Assembly (NCBI GenBank): GCA_900708905.1 | Contig: CAADRB010000001.1 | Span: 2,583,831-2,647,830, forward strand | Direction of reading: 5' to 3' | DNA: 64,000 nt | From: Hymenolepis diminuta | Taxonomy: Eukaryota > Platyhelminthes > Cestoda > Cyclophyllidea > Hymenolepididae | In this document: positions 13,638 through 26,407 of the stretch, piece after piece | How positions within the stretch are numbered: the first letter of the stretch is position 1 | Layout: every line of letters begins with the position of its first letter | The notes under the pieces: generated by a model | Databases searched by the model: none | Seen by the model: only the letters and a program-made list of their open reading frames with translations | Told to the model about the DNA's origin: nothing | Translations under genes and position numbers: made by a program

Positions 13638-14580
13638 GAACACCTGAGTTCTTCAGAAGAATGTATGGCATACCATGGCATACCATGGTAATAATGGACG
13701 AAAATAGTGGAAGTTCAATGCCACCTCTTGCCAAATATCTTCAAGTGTCCGAAGGAACAACGGTATTTAGGGCATGTTGTTCACCAAGGCCTCGGATACA
13801 ATCCATACGTTCCCAGGCGAGGCCGTCAGTTTATGTGGACAAAAACACCTCAAGAGCATCGTTCAATTCATGCGAAACAACTCTTAAACAAGCTGAAGCG
13901 TCCAGAAGAACAGGAGTGTCTTTGCTTCTTTCTACGACGAAAAGAACTTCCACCGGGATCAAGAAGCCAATCAAAGAAATGATAAGTGGGTATGTGGGTA
14001 TAAGTGGGTTGACCCCACTGAAATTCCAACTGTTATGCATACGCACGAAGTTTCCGTCAACAGTGGTGCCTTTGGTGCAGATATCCATGTGGAGACTCTT
14101 CAGACCATCGTTGCCAAGCCGCCTTGGATAGACGGCGTAGTCGATGGGGGAAGACCTCTCCTCCCTCTGTCTCCCAACAAGATCCGGCTTCATCCTGTAA
14201 AGCCCTCAAAACTCAGGATTGGATGGATAGCCGAGAATTTTCATCATCCCGTCACATCTAACTTATGACCGCCTCCTAGCCCACCAGACCTTAATCCTTT
14301 CCAATATTACGTGTGGGGCAGGACGGGGCGAGACGTGGCGGGGTGAGGCGGGGTGATGCGGGGTGATGCGGGGTGATGCAGGGTGGAGTGGGGTGGGTGT
14401 GGTAGGACGTGAATGAAAAGGAAGTTAATGAGCATCCCCATAACACCAAATCCTTCTCTCTGATGGAAGCAATAAATAGCCCGATCAATGGAGGGCATCA
14501 ATAAAGACCACCTGATCTGATGAAAGCTTGCAGGCAATCGCCTTTAGAATCGAATTGAGTGGGCGATAGAAGCCGAAGGA
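13637..14580 (+). pseudogene. mariner transposase relic, copy 1
   Basis: Remains of a DD34D-type mariner transposase, read in order: RTPEFF and LAKYLQVSEGT (frame starting 13637), then GYNPYVPRRG and LLNKLKRPEEQ (next frame), FYDEKNFHRDQEANQRNDKWV with catalytic-region Asp (13930 on), DPTEIPTVMHT, VETLQTIVAKPPWID, SQQDP and ALKTQDWM (frame again shifted), ENFHHPVT, and PPDLNPFQYYVWG with the final Asp. At least three frameshifts are present. A TGA (14266-14268) stands where the family normally has Trp just before the PDLNP motif. The C-terminal part after the G-rich array (NEHPHNTKSF) is also recognisable. It cannot encode active enzyme. Upstream (13356-13610) a poorly conserved N-terminal helix-turn-helix region is likely. 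Confidence 0.85.
14314..14400 (+). repeat. G-rich minisatellite inside mariner copy 1
   Basis: An array of imperfect 10-base units of the form GCGGGGTGAT with runs of three or four G. It lies directly after the transposase PDLNPFQYYVWG motif and splits the C-terminal coding region. The runs could form a G-quadruplex on the plus strand. The same array is at 25997-26083 in copy 2. Confidence 0.8.
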
Positions 14581-14721
14581 GGATAAATAAAATAAAACCA
14601 GGATTAATAGGTTTTACGTTTACTTTTTTTTGTTAAAAGAAATTGTAAGTTTCAACCAATAACAGTTTCTTTTTTTTCTAAAAGTGCGCGAGGTGTTTTG
14701 AGATTCCTTCCGCTCCTTGTA

Positions 14722-17700
14722 CATATTTATTTCTTTTTAATTAAAACAAACTTTGGCGGTACCTATTGCCTAAGATTATTTAAATTATGGTGCTTTTCCA
14801 ACCTGTGAAAGAAGAAATCAATTGAATTGGCAAAACTCATCATCAAAAACTTAACTACTGGTCAATAAGCGTTGAAGATATCGTAATGGTTTTGATCAGA
14901 AATTCAGAAGACGAGCTATGAAAATATAGTTTTAGAACTTGAAGCAGCGAGCGACCCGTTAAGTAAATATTCTACAAGCCCAATTCGAAAATTAAGTGAA
15001 ATGCCATTTCATCACTCTCTTTCCGATCCTCTTTCCTAATTTCTTATTGATTCATATTATAACGTTGTAAATTGTTTTCGGTAATAAAAATTGTAAATTC
15101 TTAGGTTTCGTGTGGATTGCATTGTTAATAATGTTATAGAAATATGATGAAAATTTTAAAATTAAATAACAGAATTTAAAACTCCAATTAATTTGCCACC
15201 CACCAAGATGTCACTCAAATTTATGGAATATAAACTAAATAAATTAACAAGTAAACACTTTTCTAGTCGCATGAAAGCTATGAATCCACGCTACTTAAAA
15301 TGAACCACGCCGTCCCTCATATTTATAAACAAATGGATCATTTATATTTGAAAATATTCACTTCATCCACATGAATTTGAACAAAATTTTAATTATTTTA
15401 ATAGTTTTATCACACTGATTTAAAAATCAGGTGGCATAGATTCATGCCAAACATAAAGTGGGATTATTGTGAGAATGGTCTAGATCCAGTTAATTGTGCC
15501 GCTTTCATTTTTCATAAATTCAAATTCATAGCACGAAATTTTTAAATAAATACTCACAATTTAATGCCTATTGTTCATGGATGAATTTATTTATTTTTAA
15601 AACACCACAATAAGTTTTATGAGAAATCAAAGGAGTCCAATTTAGTTTAAGAGAGGTATCGAGTGCAAGTTGAAAGTTAAGTAAGGACATTAAAAATCTC
15701 CTACTAAATTTGGTATTATATACTTTAAATTTACGTATATGGTTTACTCCATCGCGATATGTTTAACCCAGGTAACTTATCTTCCCTATGTGATCATATG
15801 TCTTCGCCATTCAAACACGGTTGAATAATTCATTGGTTTTGGTAGTTAGTCCAAGTTAGTCGGATCGGTTTTCTTTGGTCGCCCAAGGAAGATAATAAGT
15901 AGTAACACAGTACTCATCATGATTACTTTTGATAGTGAACCTTAATTTTAATAAACATCCAAACGTTTCTATTATTTGACTATCAGTCTTGCTTCTCAGT
16001 ATTTATCAGAAAGAAATTGCAGATGATAAGCACAGTCCTTTTGGTCATATTTCTTGCATTATTGTCTGATTTTTCAGAATACCGCCTTCACTAAAACGAT
16101 TAAACCGGCTGCCCTAGATTCATTTACAAATAACAGCTTTCATAATGGTAGTTCAATGCATTTATATTAAGGTAAAAAAAAATTAAAGCAGTTTGCTTGC
16201 ATTTCAAGTGCAGAAATACATAAGTTATTGTCATACAATATTTTAAAATTAGATTCAGCTAACTAAATAAGTTGCAGAAAATTATCAATTAAGATGGAAC
16301 TGGCGTTTGGATTGAAAATCTATTGGAAGGTAAATGGGACATTTCTGAGGCCTCTTACAGAATTCATTTCTAGGAAAACATGTTCGAGGTATTGAATTTT
16401 TCATTGCTGCTTTTTTTCGAAATCAGGTATGAGAATAAACTGCCTTCGCTGCTGTATTATTGTTAACCTGACTGCTCAAGTTTTATCCAAAAGTATTATT
16501 TTTAAAACTATGACAGAAACTGCCATTAAGTTGTAAGCCATCTCAATTCAATACTTTGGATTTAGGCAACTGTAGCTATATTAAACAATAGAAGACTCAT
16601 ATCATTATCAAAACTTGACTATTTTTAGTGGCTGCATATTCTTACATCATTAGTGCCACAATATACATTTCAACATACCCAGACTTCTCATTTACAGTAT
16701 ATTTTGACTAGATCCCATCTAATTATATTGAATCAATTTACTTTTCTTGGCAAGCAAATGGGATACGCTGAGCGCTGGTGGAATTAAATTGTACTCAGTT
16801 CGCCGTGTCTGAATGAGAGTTCATAATGGGACTGGGCTCGGGTAACCTGAGTAACATTGTCCTGAATGGCCAATGTTACTTTCAGCATTATCATCAGAAC
16901 AGTCAAAGTTTCCAATGCATATACATTGATCATGTCTCAGCAGGTTATTGAAATAATGTTTGCCACTGTCCGTTTCATCAGAAAGATAAAAGTTTCCAAT
17001 AACTTATCTTCATAATACAAGAAATTTGGCAAGAAATTTCCATTTTTAAATTATTTACGTGGGACAAATAATTTTAAGTTTTTAAAAACTTATTTATGGA
17101 AATACATTTAATACTATAAACTGAAACTGGACTTTGAATATGATTGTTGTTTATCTAAGCTGCATTCTTGAGTACATAATTTATTTATCGGCAAGAAGTT
17201 TTCTAGACTAAGCGTTGACTTGCGCAAAAGTGGCACGAATTTTGGCGTTCAATGACATGAAAAACCCACCCAGGTTTGTTAGCCAACAGAGAGAATCTGA
17301 CCATCGAACGCCCTGGGCAACATTTTCCATCGCGGAAAATATTTTAGCCCATATTATCATATGAACAATCTTTATGCACATTAACTGTTTACATAACAAA
17401 TTTTTTCAAGATTATATAACAATGCTTTTCACCAAACTAGGTGTTCCAAAAAATACTCGATTGTTAATTATTATACTGTTTAATTCGCAATATTTCTTTA
17501 TTAAACCAAAGGATTACATGGAATTACAGTATTTTCAAGTTAAACTCACTGAAATAAGAAAAGTGCAAAATATTGAGATCGCAATATTAACACTTGTATA
17601 TTTTCTTGGTTTTAAATATTTACTCTTTAAAACTCATTCAGTTGAGATATTTGAGGCGTTACTTTTTAGGGCTTAGTATTGATGAATCTGTAATAAAATT

Positions 17701-20700
17701 TTATCCCAAATCCGGGCTTCCGAAATGCGCTTTTGCGTTCTGCTAAATATTTAAAATTAAATATTACCCTATTCAGTATTAGAATAAAATGGTGCTGTTA
17801 ATTTTATAAAATTTACTTAGTCGTTTAACATTATTTAAATCGATTTCATAACTTTTAATTCTAAATAATAAAAATTTTTGTATTGATTAATTAAATACCC
17901 CTGTTGCAAACACCGAACAATTTTTATTTGATTTAATTATTATCTAACATCAATTTTGGTAGGTTATTTTCAACATTGAGAGGAAATGTGACATATTAGC
18001 CTTTTCTTATAAATGACAAATCATCAATGCAAGATGGTAGAATATTACTATCTGCATATCAGCCCTCTCTTACGTAAGAATAATGGAGAAAGTGGTAATC
18101 TAAATAATATATTTGGCTCAGTGGTAAAAGTGAGTATAGAAGTAATCAAATGAAATAAGATTTCAACTTTATTGTTCATTAGTTTTTACTGCAATAAATA
18201 TTATTGGGTATATACTTTTATCTATAATGGTTGGCTAGTGAAGAATAGACTAACTGAGATTTGTCATCCACTCATTATTGGCATTAGAGAGAGTTATGAG
18301 GAATAAGTGCCTAATAACTTTGGTTAGTTTTGCTTATAAAAAACACTTCCATTTTTCTGTCTCCATTTGTAACGCGACATTGTAAAATACAATGATTTGT
18401 CGATTAGCTTCATTGTCAATGCTTTCGCCTTCATATGGAAATTTTCTTCAGCATTTCAAGTTGTTCCAAAACCATTCAATGTAATATGGGAGTCTTTTTG
18501 AACAAAAGTTGTTGAATCCAAGGAAATGAAGTCATACAGTGAAGACGTCTTCTGTAATGAATTTCTTGTAGTGAGGAATGCGTGTTGGCATTTTTAATAT
18601 TTTTGATATTCCGTATATACTTTAGTTTTATTTAATATGAATATGCATCTCCACGAAACTCCCCTAAAGATAGGCAAATATTGCATGTTGCGATGATTTA
18701 ACTTCCACTGTCTTCTGTTAGAGTCAGAGCTTTCTGAAATTGGATACCTGATGATTTTGCTAATCAAATACTTGTTAGATATTTATCTCCTTAATTATAA
18801 AAATACATTGCTTTCTTTTCCGCAAAATTATACGAAATTTATAATTTGAGAAATGCGGATCAGATGTTCGTCACTGAAATATAATATGGAGAGTGATTAA
18901 ACAGAAAAGATCCTCTGATATTGCTTATTTAGATAAATAAAGAGTTTAAAATTAATAAAGGCTCTAAGCTTTTAATTAAGATATTAAAAAGACAACAAAA
19001 CTAAAGGCATTTTTTATAAAGGTCCAATCTTCAGCAGAACATTTGTGGCCAGATCTTTGCAATCCCATTAAAAGTTCACCTCACTGCAAACAAGTAGAAC
19101 TGGCCGCTAGGAGAGTCCTCAATATAAATTGCTCCCAAAATTAGCCAGACTACATTCAAAATAGTGGGAACGCAGGAGGTATCGATTGGAGAGAGTTTAC
19201 TGCAAAATTTCTTAGTAATTGAGTAATTAGTATATACTGCGCTGCACCACTATTGATCGTTGAGTGGCCTCTGCACGCACGTCCGCACCTGCTCGATACT
19301 TGATCGGTAGCACACCGCACTTTTCAGAATGTTATAGCGCACACGAGATTTCGTTGGTCAGTCTTTGTAGCACTGTACACATCACAAGGCTCAAGTTGTC
19401 AAAAAATGGAAATCTGAACTAAAATAGGGGGAATCGACCTCAAATTTTAAATTAATTAGGAACAAAATATTTCGTTCAATTACTTGTTATTGAATATGCT
19501 TTCAAAGTGTAATATTCTTAAATGAGTCTTTTGCAATACTAAAATCACATTCTGCATTCGTTCACTTCTATTGCAGGGTAAAACTGATAATTTTATTCAA
19601 TAAGACCACACCATTTGAATTTAATTTTTATTAATCGAATAAAAGGATGATTACTAGATACTCGATTTTTTGCAATGAAAAACTGGTTCTAACTCATTGG
19701 CTAGTGTAATCCAGCCACCAGACATTTTGCGCAACATTCGCCATTGCGGCAATAAACTTTGGGAGAAGTAAGACTCCATCGCAATAGCTTTGGCTTCTTT
19801 TATCCCTAGGGATATAAAATGGACGAAATATTAATAGTCTAACAATTATTTTCTATAAGCATTAAAATCTTGTGCAAAGCTTTTCAAATTTCAAACAAAT
19901 ATTCCATATTGTTGTGCTCATAATGAATATCTTATATATTTTCGCTTTAACATGAATGGTAAATATAATCAAATTTTGGTTTCAGCTCTTCCATTATAAT
20001 GTAGTTGCAAAAATACCTATTTTGGAAAAAAATGGGTGATGCAGAGACCAGCATATACATTTGCTGAACGCACTTTTACCAACGGGTATGGTCAATCAGA
20101 CTGGTAAACTCCGATCAAGAGGGAGGAGAGGGGAAGTAAAGTGTGAATTCTTCTCACAGGATAACTCTTCATGATGCCTTTCCACCATTCAAGGTAGTGT
20201 TGATAACAATATCTTAAATGAACTTGGGATTCAGCTCTGGTATACCAACATTCGTATAGTTATTCCTACGGCAATCAGTTATTTTCTCTCTATTATTTAA
20301 TCAAGCCAAGAAATTTTCTGGAAACAAAAATCCTTTCTACCTATTGGCAAGCTGGACATTTTTCACTTATAGATTTTGAACAATTCGAAGTAAATGGACA
20401 ATATTAATTAATCAAAATACTTCAATAGACTTTAAATTGCTCTGTGAAGGAAGGAAGGTCAAGGAATTATTACTATTCAGAGTAGTACCCAAATACAACG
20501 CCTTATAAAGATCGCAGTTATTACGTGAAAATTTTCGGTATTTAATTGAAAATGTTGCCAGGTTTCAGTCAAGACCGTTAGGTAATCAGTGAATGATATT
20601 AGTCCCCCGCTAATTATTCTTGCCCAAGGCGGGCGTAACAGCAAAGAAATCGGAGATTGATCATTAAATATAAATATAAGTCGTCAAAAATATCAGCTTC

Positions 20701-23700
20701 GTTCTTCGGCCTTTTGCCATATTACTAAAAAAACTTTTATTCACACTTGTGATGCCACGGCACGGTATTTTTTATATTAGAATATTAATTACGGGGATCT
20801 TATTAAAACCGGTAAATTTCGTTCAGATAACAAGCTCTCCGTCTACCAGATAATTGAAAATGAACTACCAACACAAATCTCCAGATATTTAAACGTCCTA
20901 AGAATTTTTTTGTTATCAATATACGAAAAATCATGTCAAATTATGCAAAGAATTGCTTTATATTCTCTTAAATCGCTCTTGATTCCATTATAGAATCCTT
21001 GTGCGCAGTCTTTGCAATATAGATTTTACCAGCGATCAGAACATGCATTTTTAAAGCGTTCCATAACCATACAAACGAGGAGCTGCCGAGCTTCATAGTA
21101 TGCCTATAACTTAACATTTGCCTAAATCTTTAATTATTCGAATTACTTGTTAATAATCCGGTATAATAAAGCCTTAGTAACATAAGTGGTATATTCATAC
21201 ATGCACAAATAAACATTTGCCTTTTAAAATCTATGCTTCATCTACTCTTAAATTAATTTGATATGGTAGTTCTCAATTAGGCGCCGTGTCTTGATAATGC
21301 ACTGCAAGGTACATAAATCAATAAAAACATTTACAAACACATTTTCTTTCAATAAATGGTTAACATAGGTACGGCAGATCAAGTTGAAAATGACTTAACT
21401 TAAAATAATCCAAGAGGGTTGTTCTTTTCGAAAAAGACAATTTAATTTGAGCTCATATGTGTTGTTTTCTATTTTGATTATGCTAGAAATAAATTTTAAT
21501 CCGAACTTTATTCTTAAAATCAAAGTTCTATCACGAAGTAATAAAGTGCGTTCCCATTGAACCCGGTTTGAAAATTGCGTGAGCTTTTGAAGTTGTAGTT
21601 GCTCTTTTGCAGACACTTATGTGTGTTTATAAATAATGAATTAAAATATTTAACGTAAAATAACTTAATTATAATTCTTCTCGGTGTAACTAGTGACTAC
21701 TTTAATGATTTGTGATTTGAAAATAGTCAAACAAGATTATATATAGCGTTAAAATCCATTACAGCTCAATGAATATATGACTAAGTAAATGTTTCCAAGT
21801 TTGTTCTACTTTACTGAGTCAATTTTAATGATTATTCATGATGGCCATCAGCCCTCTTTGAAAAGATTTTCTATTTAGGAATTGCGAACTAGAGATATCA
21901 AAACGTATAAAGTACCTCTAATCCCGTCAATAACACTACTTTTAGAGCTCCACCGGATTTGGCTTGATACTCTCTCTAGAAATTATTATCTTCTTTGTGT
22001 TAACTGAATACAGAAGCCTTTTCCGAATGAGAAGATCAAAAGGTAGGTAAGGCCACAGGTTTACCGGACAAATGTAAATGAACGAGAGGGAGAAGGAGAA
22101 AGGAGTAAGAAGTGGAACAGGGAGTAAAGAGGGAGGTGACGGTCCTAAGTAAGGCAAGTTTGTGAGGGACAAGAGAAATGAAGTATGAAAAGGAAATTGA
22201 ATTGAATAACAAATAATTAGGATAAAGTTATGAGCCATCCGGTGCTCAGAGATCGAGCATACCTATTAGTCAGCGTGCGCCTGTAACATTTATTAAGTGA
22301 GTAAGGAGTTCAGCACAGATGCTAAGTTAAGATTACGCTGCTATCGTCGTGTTTAAAATGATCTCACTAACAGGTATCACCTAACGGCTCTGTATCTCCA
22401 AATATAGCCGATTATGGTTTAAATTTCTGCACTGAGGGCAAATTTGAACTACATGAGATAAATAAAAGGCGAATGGATGCAAACCTTTTCTGTACAAAAA
22501 ATATTGGAGTTTTTGGCCACATGCTTTGAAAGCTAATCTTCAGTTGCATGCTCTCTAAAATCTATTAAAATGAAGTTCTGAAGAACAAAGAGAACCTCAC
22601 CGCAATAGATGTCTTCAAAACTACCCTTCTTTTATATATCCCTGATCAAATTTTATCTTAGAGCAACCTTGAATGTAAATAAACTGATTGTTAATATTAA
22701 GTCACTTGGAGTAGACTTAAGTTTTTTATAATGCTCTAATATGAAATCTATCAAATTTTACATTTTCGCGATTAAGAACGCCTTTTTACGATTTTAGTTA
22801 TAGGGATAGTTGCAATTTATGGAGATCTACAAAATTGGCATGACATTCTCATGTAGCGAGCTTAAACACATCAATTAGCTGTCTTTTAATGAAATCTACC
22901 ATGAGAGATGCTTACTTTAAAATGACATGAGTTTTACTTCATTTCTTGGCATTCGCACCCTCAGTTCCCATTAGCTCTGGGGCTATCGGAATATTTTTCT
23001 CCCTACAACCTTTTAGTGAGTTATTTGGTACTGTATGGATGTAAATCTTTACCCTCATTACCTAGAGCAAAATCCTTAGATTTGGTATCTTTCTCAACTC
23101 CTTTTCAATTAGCAAAAATTTGATAACATGACGGCTATCTTATTCTGAACTTCTTAAATTCTATTCATTAAGGAAGAGGTTAACTATTCGCTCAAAAGTC
23201 GTAAGCTGCAAATGGAGAAGTAAGAAGGCAAGTATATGCACATAATTGATAAATTTTATTCTAATATACTTTAAAAAATTTTATACCGCCTCTCGTTTTT
23301 AATGAAAACATTTGGGGACGCAATGTTTTGAAAATTCCGCTCAGGACTCCAGGAGAATAGTCAATGATAATATCTCTCACACTTTAACAAATTGAAACCG
23401 ATTGGGTAGACAAATACAATACACTTAAAAATAGGGGAATTCAATTCTAGTGGGACCGACTTGCCAGAGAGTGAATAAACTCATGATACTGCGGTCGAAA
23501 AAAACTCGGTTTTAAGTCATTTGGCTCATTTTATCATAACAAACCGTTAATTATACATTCCCATCACAGTGAGTGAATTTCAGCAAGATTGGTTAAAATT
23601 TTTTAAACATCTCTTTTGCTTTGTCAGGTGCAATAATTCACTTTCTTAATTTTCTAAAAATGGTTGGTTCTTATTCTTCGTGGTTCATGCGTTCAAAAGC

Positions 23701-24990
23701 GATCATTTCGTAAATAAAATTTACTCTTCTTTATTCAAATTAATAATAATTTCATTTAATTCAATTTCTTTTTGATAAATTTTTATTACTATCTCCATTA
23801 ATCAATTTCAATATAAGGACGTTTCTCTAATAAAAACGGTTCAAGTTTTAAATTTTAAAACGCAGGGAATATTATTTTTGAAAATAATAGTCTATTAATA
23901 ATTTTCCTAGCCAATTGGGTAAAAATTTTAATCTTACCAGTTTTATTTTTTATAATTAATAATTTTCTAATTTTGTCCGTTTTTTTAAGCAAACTACTGA
24001 CGCGATTAAAAGTTGTTATAATCATCTCCTATCATTAATTTCGTTACATCGTTCTTGAAAAAGATAATTCCGAATTCACTGGTTCAGAGTGAATTAATGT
24101 ACTTTAGCAACCCTATAAATTTGACAATCCATGAAATATTTCCCAGTAGAGAAAAAATGACGTGCCCGATATCAAACTTTTCCCCTTGTGAAATTATTTC
24201 AATGATTTTGGCTTTTTTTATTTTGTATCTCTTTATAATACCTTGGTACAATGAGATTCAAGTTGGAATAATCTCAGTAAAGCCACTTTTGTAATCTGAT
24301 AGAGATGACGAGATGAGAAATTTTACGGTGTTAAAGTCTAATAGGAGACATCAACCTTTCCTAGATCAGAATGCCGTGAGTTGAGATGAACTAATGGTGT
24401 ATTGGATGGTCACAGAGGAAGGAGAGGGGAAAGGGAAAGAATCTTAGGTAAGGGTATTTTGTAAAAAATTCTTGTCTAGTTTTGCTTCCTCAGTAAATCA
24501 CTCTATGGTAGTTTAGACTGAGCAGAAATATGAGTTATCATGTGGTGATTACACGATCCTTAATTAAATGAAGTTAAAATAGCCGTAAATCTCATATTGG
24601 CTATTGATAGGCACCAAGCTACTAGCATAAATATTGCAAATTGTCTATAAATGTAATCCTAATATATTTATTTAGTCATTTCTGCAACCTAATAAGAAAA
24701 TGAATATTCTTTGTCTTTTACCTTCAAGCCATTGTTAGAGTTTAATTTTAATGTAATCTAGTTAGTTGTCATGTTCAAATATCTTCTGCTAGAGTTCTTT
24801 AGCTTCTTTCACAGTTTCTGATATTCTAATGCTTTCTTGATATTAGAATTGCAATAATTTGCTTGGCCACCAGTAATACTAACAATAAAGTACGAAACAG
24901 ATGTTATTGATTTCGAAAGGGAAAAATTCCGGCTATTTAATATATTTTTGGGATCCCAGAAAGATATTCAAATAGTGTTCTTGGCTTATA
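14722..24990. other. Ten-kilobase gene desert between the mariners
   Basis: No gene is supportable. Slightly GC-richer, protein-like scraps occur at 17210-17370 (plus strand, ending before the 17374 frame) and 19020-19200. A purine-rich tract runs from about 22078 to 22200. These may be old transposon debris. Confidence 0.5.
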
Positions 24991-25319
24991 TACAGAGTGC
25001 ATATATTTTTGTAATTTAAACCAACCTGATCATAGCTAATGCAGTGTTATATCAGAAGATCTCATGCCAGATACTACTATTACCAATGTTATGGAAAGAC
25101 ACTTTGCTGCAATGTCCATAAAATCGAAACACCACAATTTAGAAATTACGAGATTCCTAAAAGATTCCAAGATTCCAGATCTCTCGTTTGCAAAGTTAGA
25201 ATAGGGCTGCTGAATGAGAACAATGGAGATGAATTGGCCGCCACGACGAAGAGAAAGCAGCATTGCCAACGCTCTGCTGACCCTTTCACTCACTCACTCA
25301 CTCACCCATTCACTCACTC

Positions 25320-26263
25320 AGAACACCTGAGTTCTTCAGAAGAATGTATGGCATACCATGGCATACCATGGTAATAATGGACGAAAATAGTGGAAGTTCA
25401 ATGCCACCTCTTGCCAAATATCTTCAAGTGTCCGAAGGAACAACGGTATTTAGGGCATGTTGTTCACCAAGGCCTCGGATACAATCCATACGTTCCCAGG
25501 CGAGGCCGTCAGTTTATGTGGACAAAAACACCTCAAGAGCATCGTTCAATTCATGCGAAACAACTCTTAAACAAGCTGAAGCGTCCAGAAGAACAGGAGT
25601 GTCTTTGCTTCTTTCTACGACGAAAAGAACTTCCACCGGGATCAAGAAGCCAATCAAAGAAATGATAAGTGGGTATGTGGGTATAAGTGGGTTGACCCCA
25701 CTGAAATTCCAACTGTTATGCATACGCACGAAGTTTCCGTCAACAGTGGTGCCTTTGGTGCAGATATCCATGTGGAGACTCTTCAGACCATCGTTGCCAA
25801 GCCGCCTTGGATAGACGGCGTAGTCGATGGGGGAAGACCTCTCCTCCCTCTGTCTCCCAACAAGATCCGGCTTCATCCTGTAAAGCCCTCAAAACTCAGG
25901 ATTGGATGGATAGCCGAGAATTTTCATCATCCCGTCACATCTAACTTATGACCGCCTCCTAGCCCACCAGACCTTAATCCTTTCCAATATTACGTGTGGG
26001 GCAGGACGGGGCGAGACGTGGCGGGGTGAGGCGGGGTGATGCGGGGTGATGCGGGGTGATGCAGGGTGGAGTGGGGTGGGTGTGGTAGGACGTGAATGAA
26101 AAGGAAGTTAATGAGCATCCCCATAACACCAAATCCTTCTCTCTGATGGAAGCAATAAATAGCCCGATCAATGGAGGGCATCAATAAAGACCACCTGATC
26201 TGATGAAAGCTTGCAGGCAATCGCCTTTAGAATCGAATTGAGTGGGCGATAGAAGCCGAAGGA
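25320..26263 (+). pseudogene. mariner transposase relic, copy 2
   Basis: The same disrupted transposase frame as in copy 1, shifted by 11,683 bases: RTPEFF start, FYDEKNFHRDQ, VETLQTIVAKPPWID, PPDLNPFQYYVWG, and the TGA in place of Trp before the last motif. All overlapping open frames on both strands translate identically in the two copies. It is not functional. Confidence 0.85.
25997..26083 (+). repeat. G-rich minisatellite inside mariner copy 2
   Basis: Identical to the array in copy 1. It has the same unit number and the same position in the transposase frame. Confidence 0.8.
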
Positions 26264-26407
26264 GGATAAATAAAATAAAACCAGGATTAATAGGTTTTAC
26301 GTTTACTTTTTTTGTTAAAAGAAATCGTAAGTTTCAACCATTAATAGTTTCATTTTTTGTTTTCTAACAGTGTTTAAGGTGTTCTCAGATGCCTTACGCA
26401 TCCTGTA

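Larger units (their letters stand above)
13291..14719 (+). mobile_element. mariner-family DNA transposon, copy 1 (defective)
   Basis: The element is flanked by TA dinucleotides (13289-13290 and 14720-14721) and its ends are imperfect inverted repeats starting CAAGG. At about 1.43 kb it is of mariner size. The inside encodes a broken mariner transposase (see 13637-14580). Two simple-sequence tracts sit inside it: an ACTC repeat at 13601-13637 and a G-rich array at 14314-14400. The segment 13333-14630 is identical to the second copy at 25016-26313, whereas the outer 50-90 bases of each end are clearly diverged. The exact terminal bases are inferred, because the inverted repeats match only loosely. 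Confidence 0.8.
24993..26405 (+). mobile_element. mariner-family DNA transposon, copy 2 (defective)
   Basis: Second copy in the same orientation, 11,683 bases downstream of copy 1. It is flanked by TA (24991-24992 and 26406-26407), with ends starting CAG when read inward from both sides. The core 25016-26313 shows no base difference from copy 1, including every frameshift, the nonsense codon, the ACTC tract and the G-rich array. The right end (26314-26405) matches copy 1 at only about three quarters of positions, and the left end is shorter. The copies therefore share inactivating lesions yet have old-looking ends. Confidence 0.8.

Noticed and set aside
13353..14268. Overlapping frames of 77-156 codons on both strands in the mariners as separate proteins
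   Set aside because: All are pieces or shadows of one frameshifted transposase.
14291..14537. Minus-strand frames with Pro/His/Ser repeats in both mariners
   Set aside because: They are the reverse translation of the G-rich array, not genes.
17374..17676. 100-codon plus-strand frame
   Set aside because: Its composition is dominated by Leu, Ile, Phe, Lys, Tyr and Asn as expected by chance in AT-rich DNA, with no splice or signal context.
21942..22238. 98-codon minus-strand frame with hydrophobic runs
   Set aside because: It reads through a purine-rich tract, giving artificial Ser/Leu/Pro/Phe repeats.
23872..23889. 8-bp AT palindrome as a terminator
   Set aside because: Such palindromes are frequent at this base composition, and no gene ends there.
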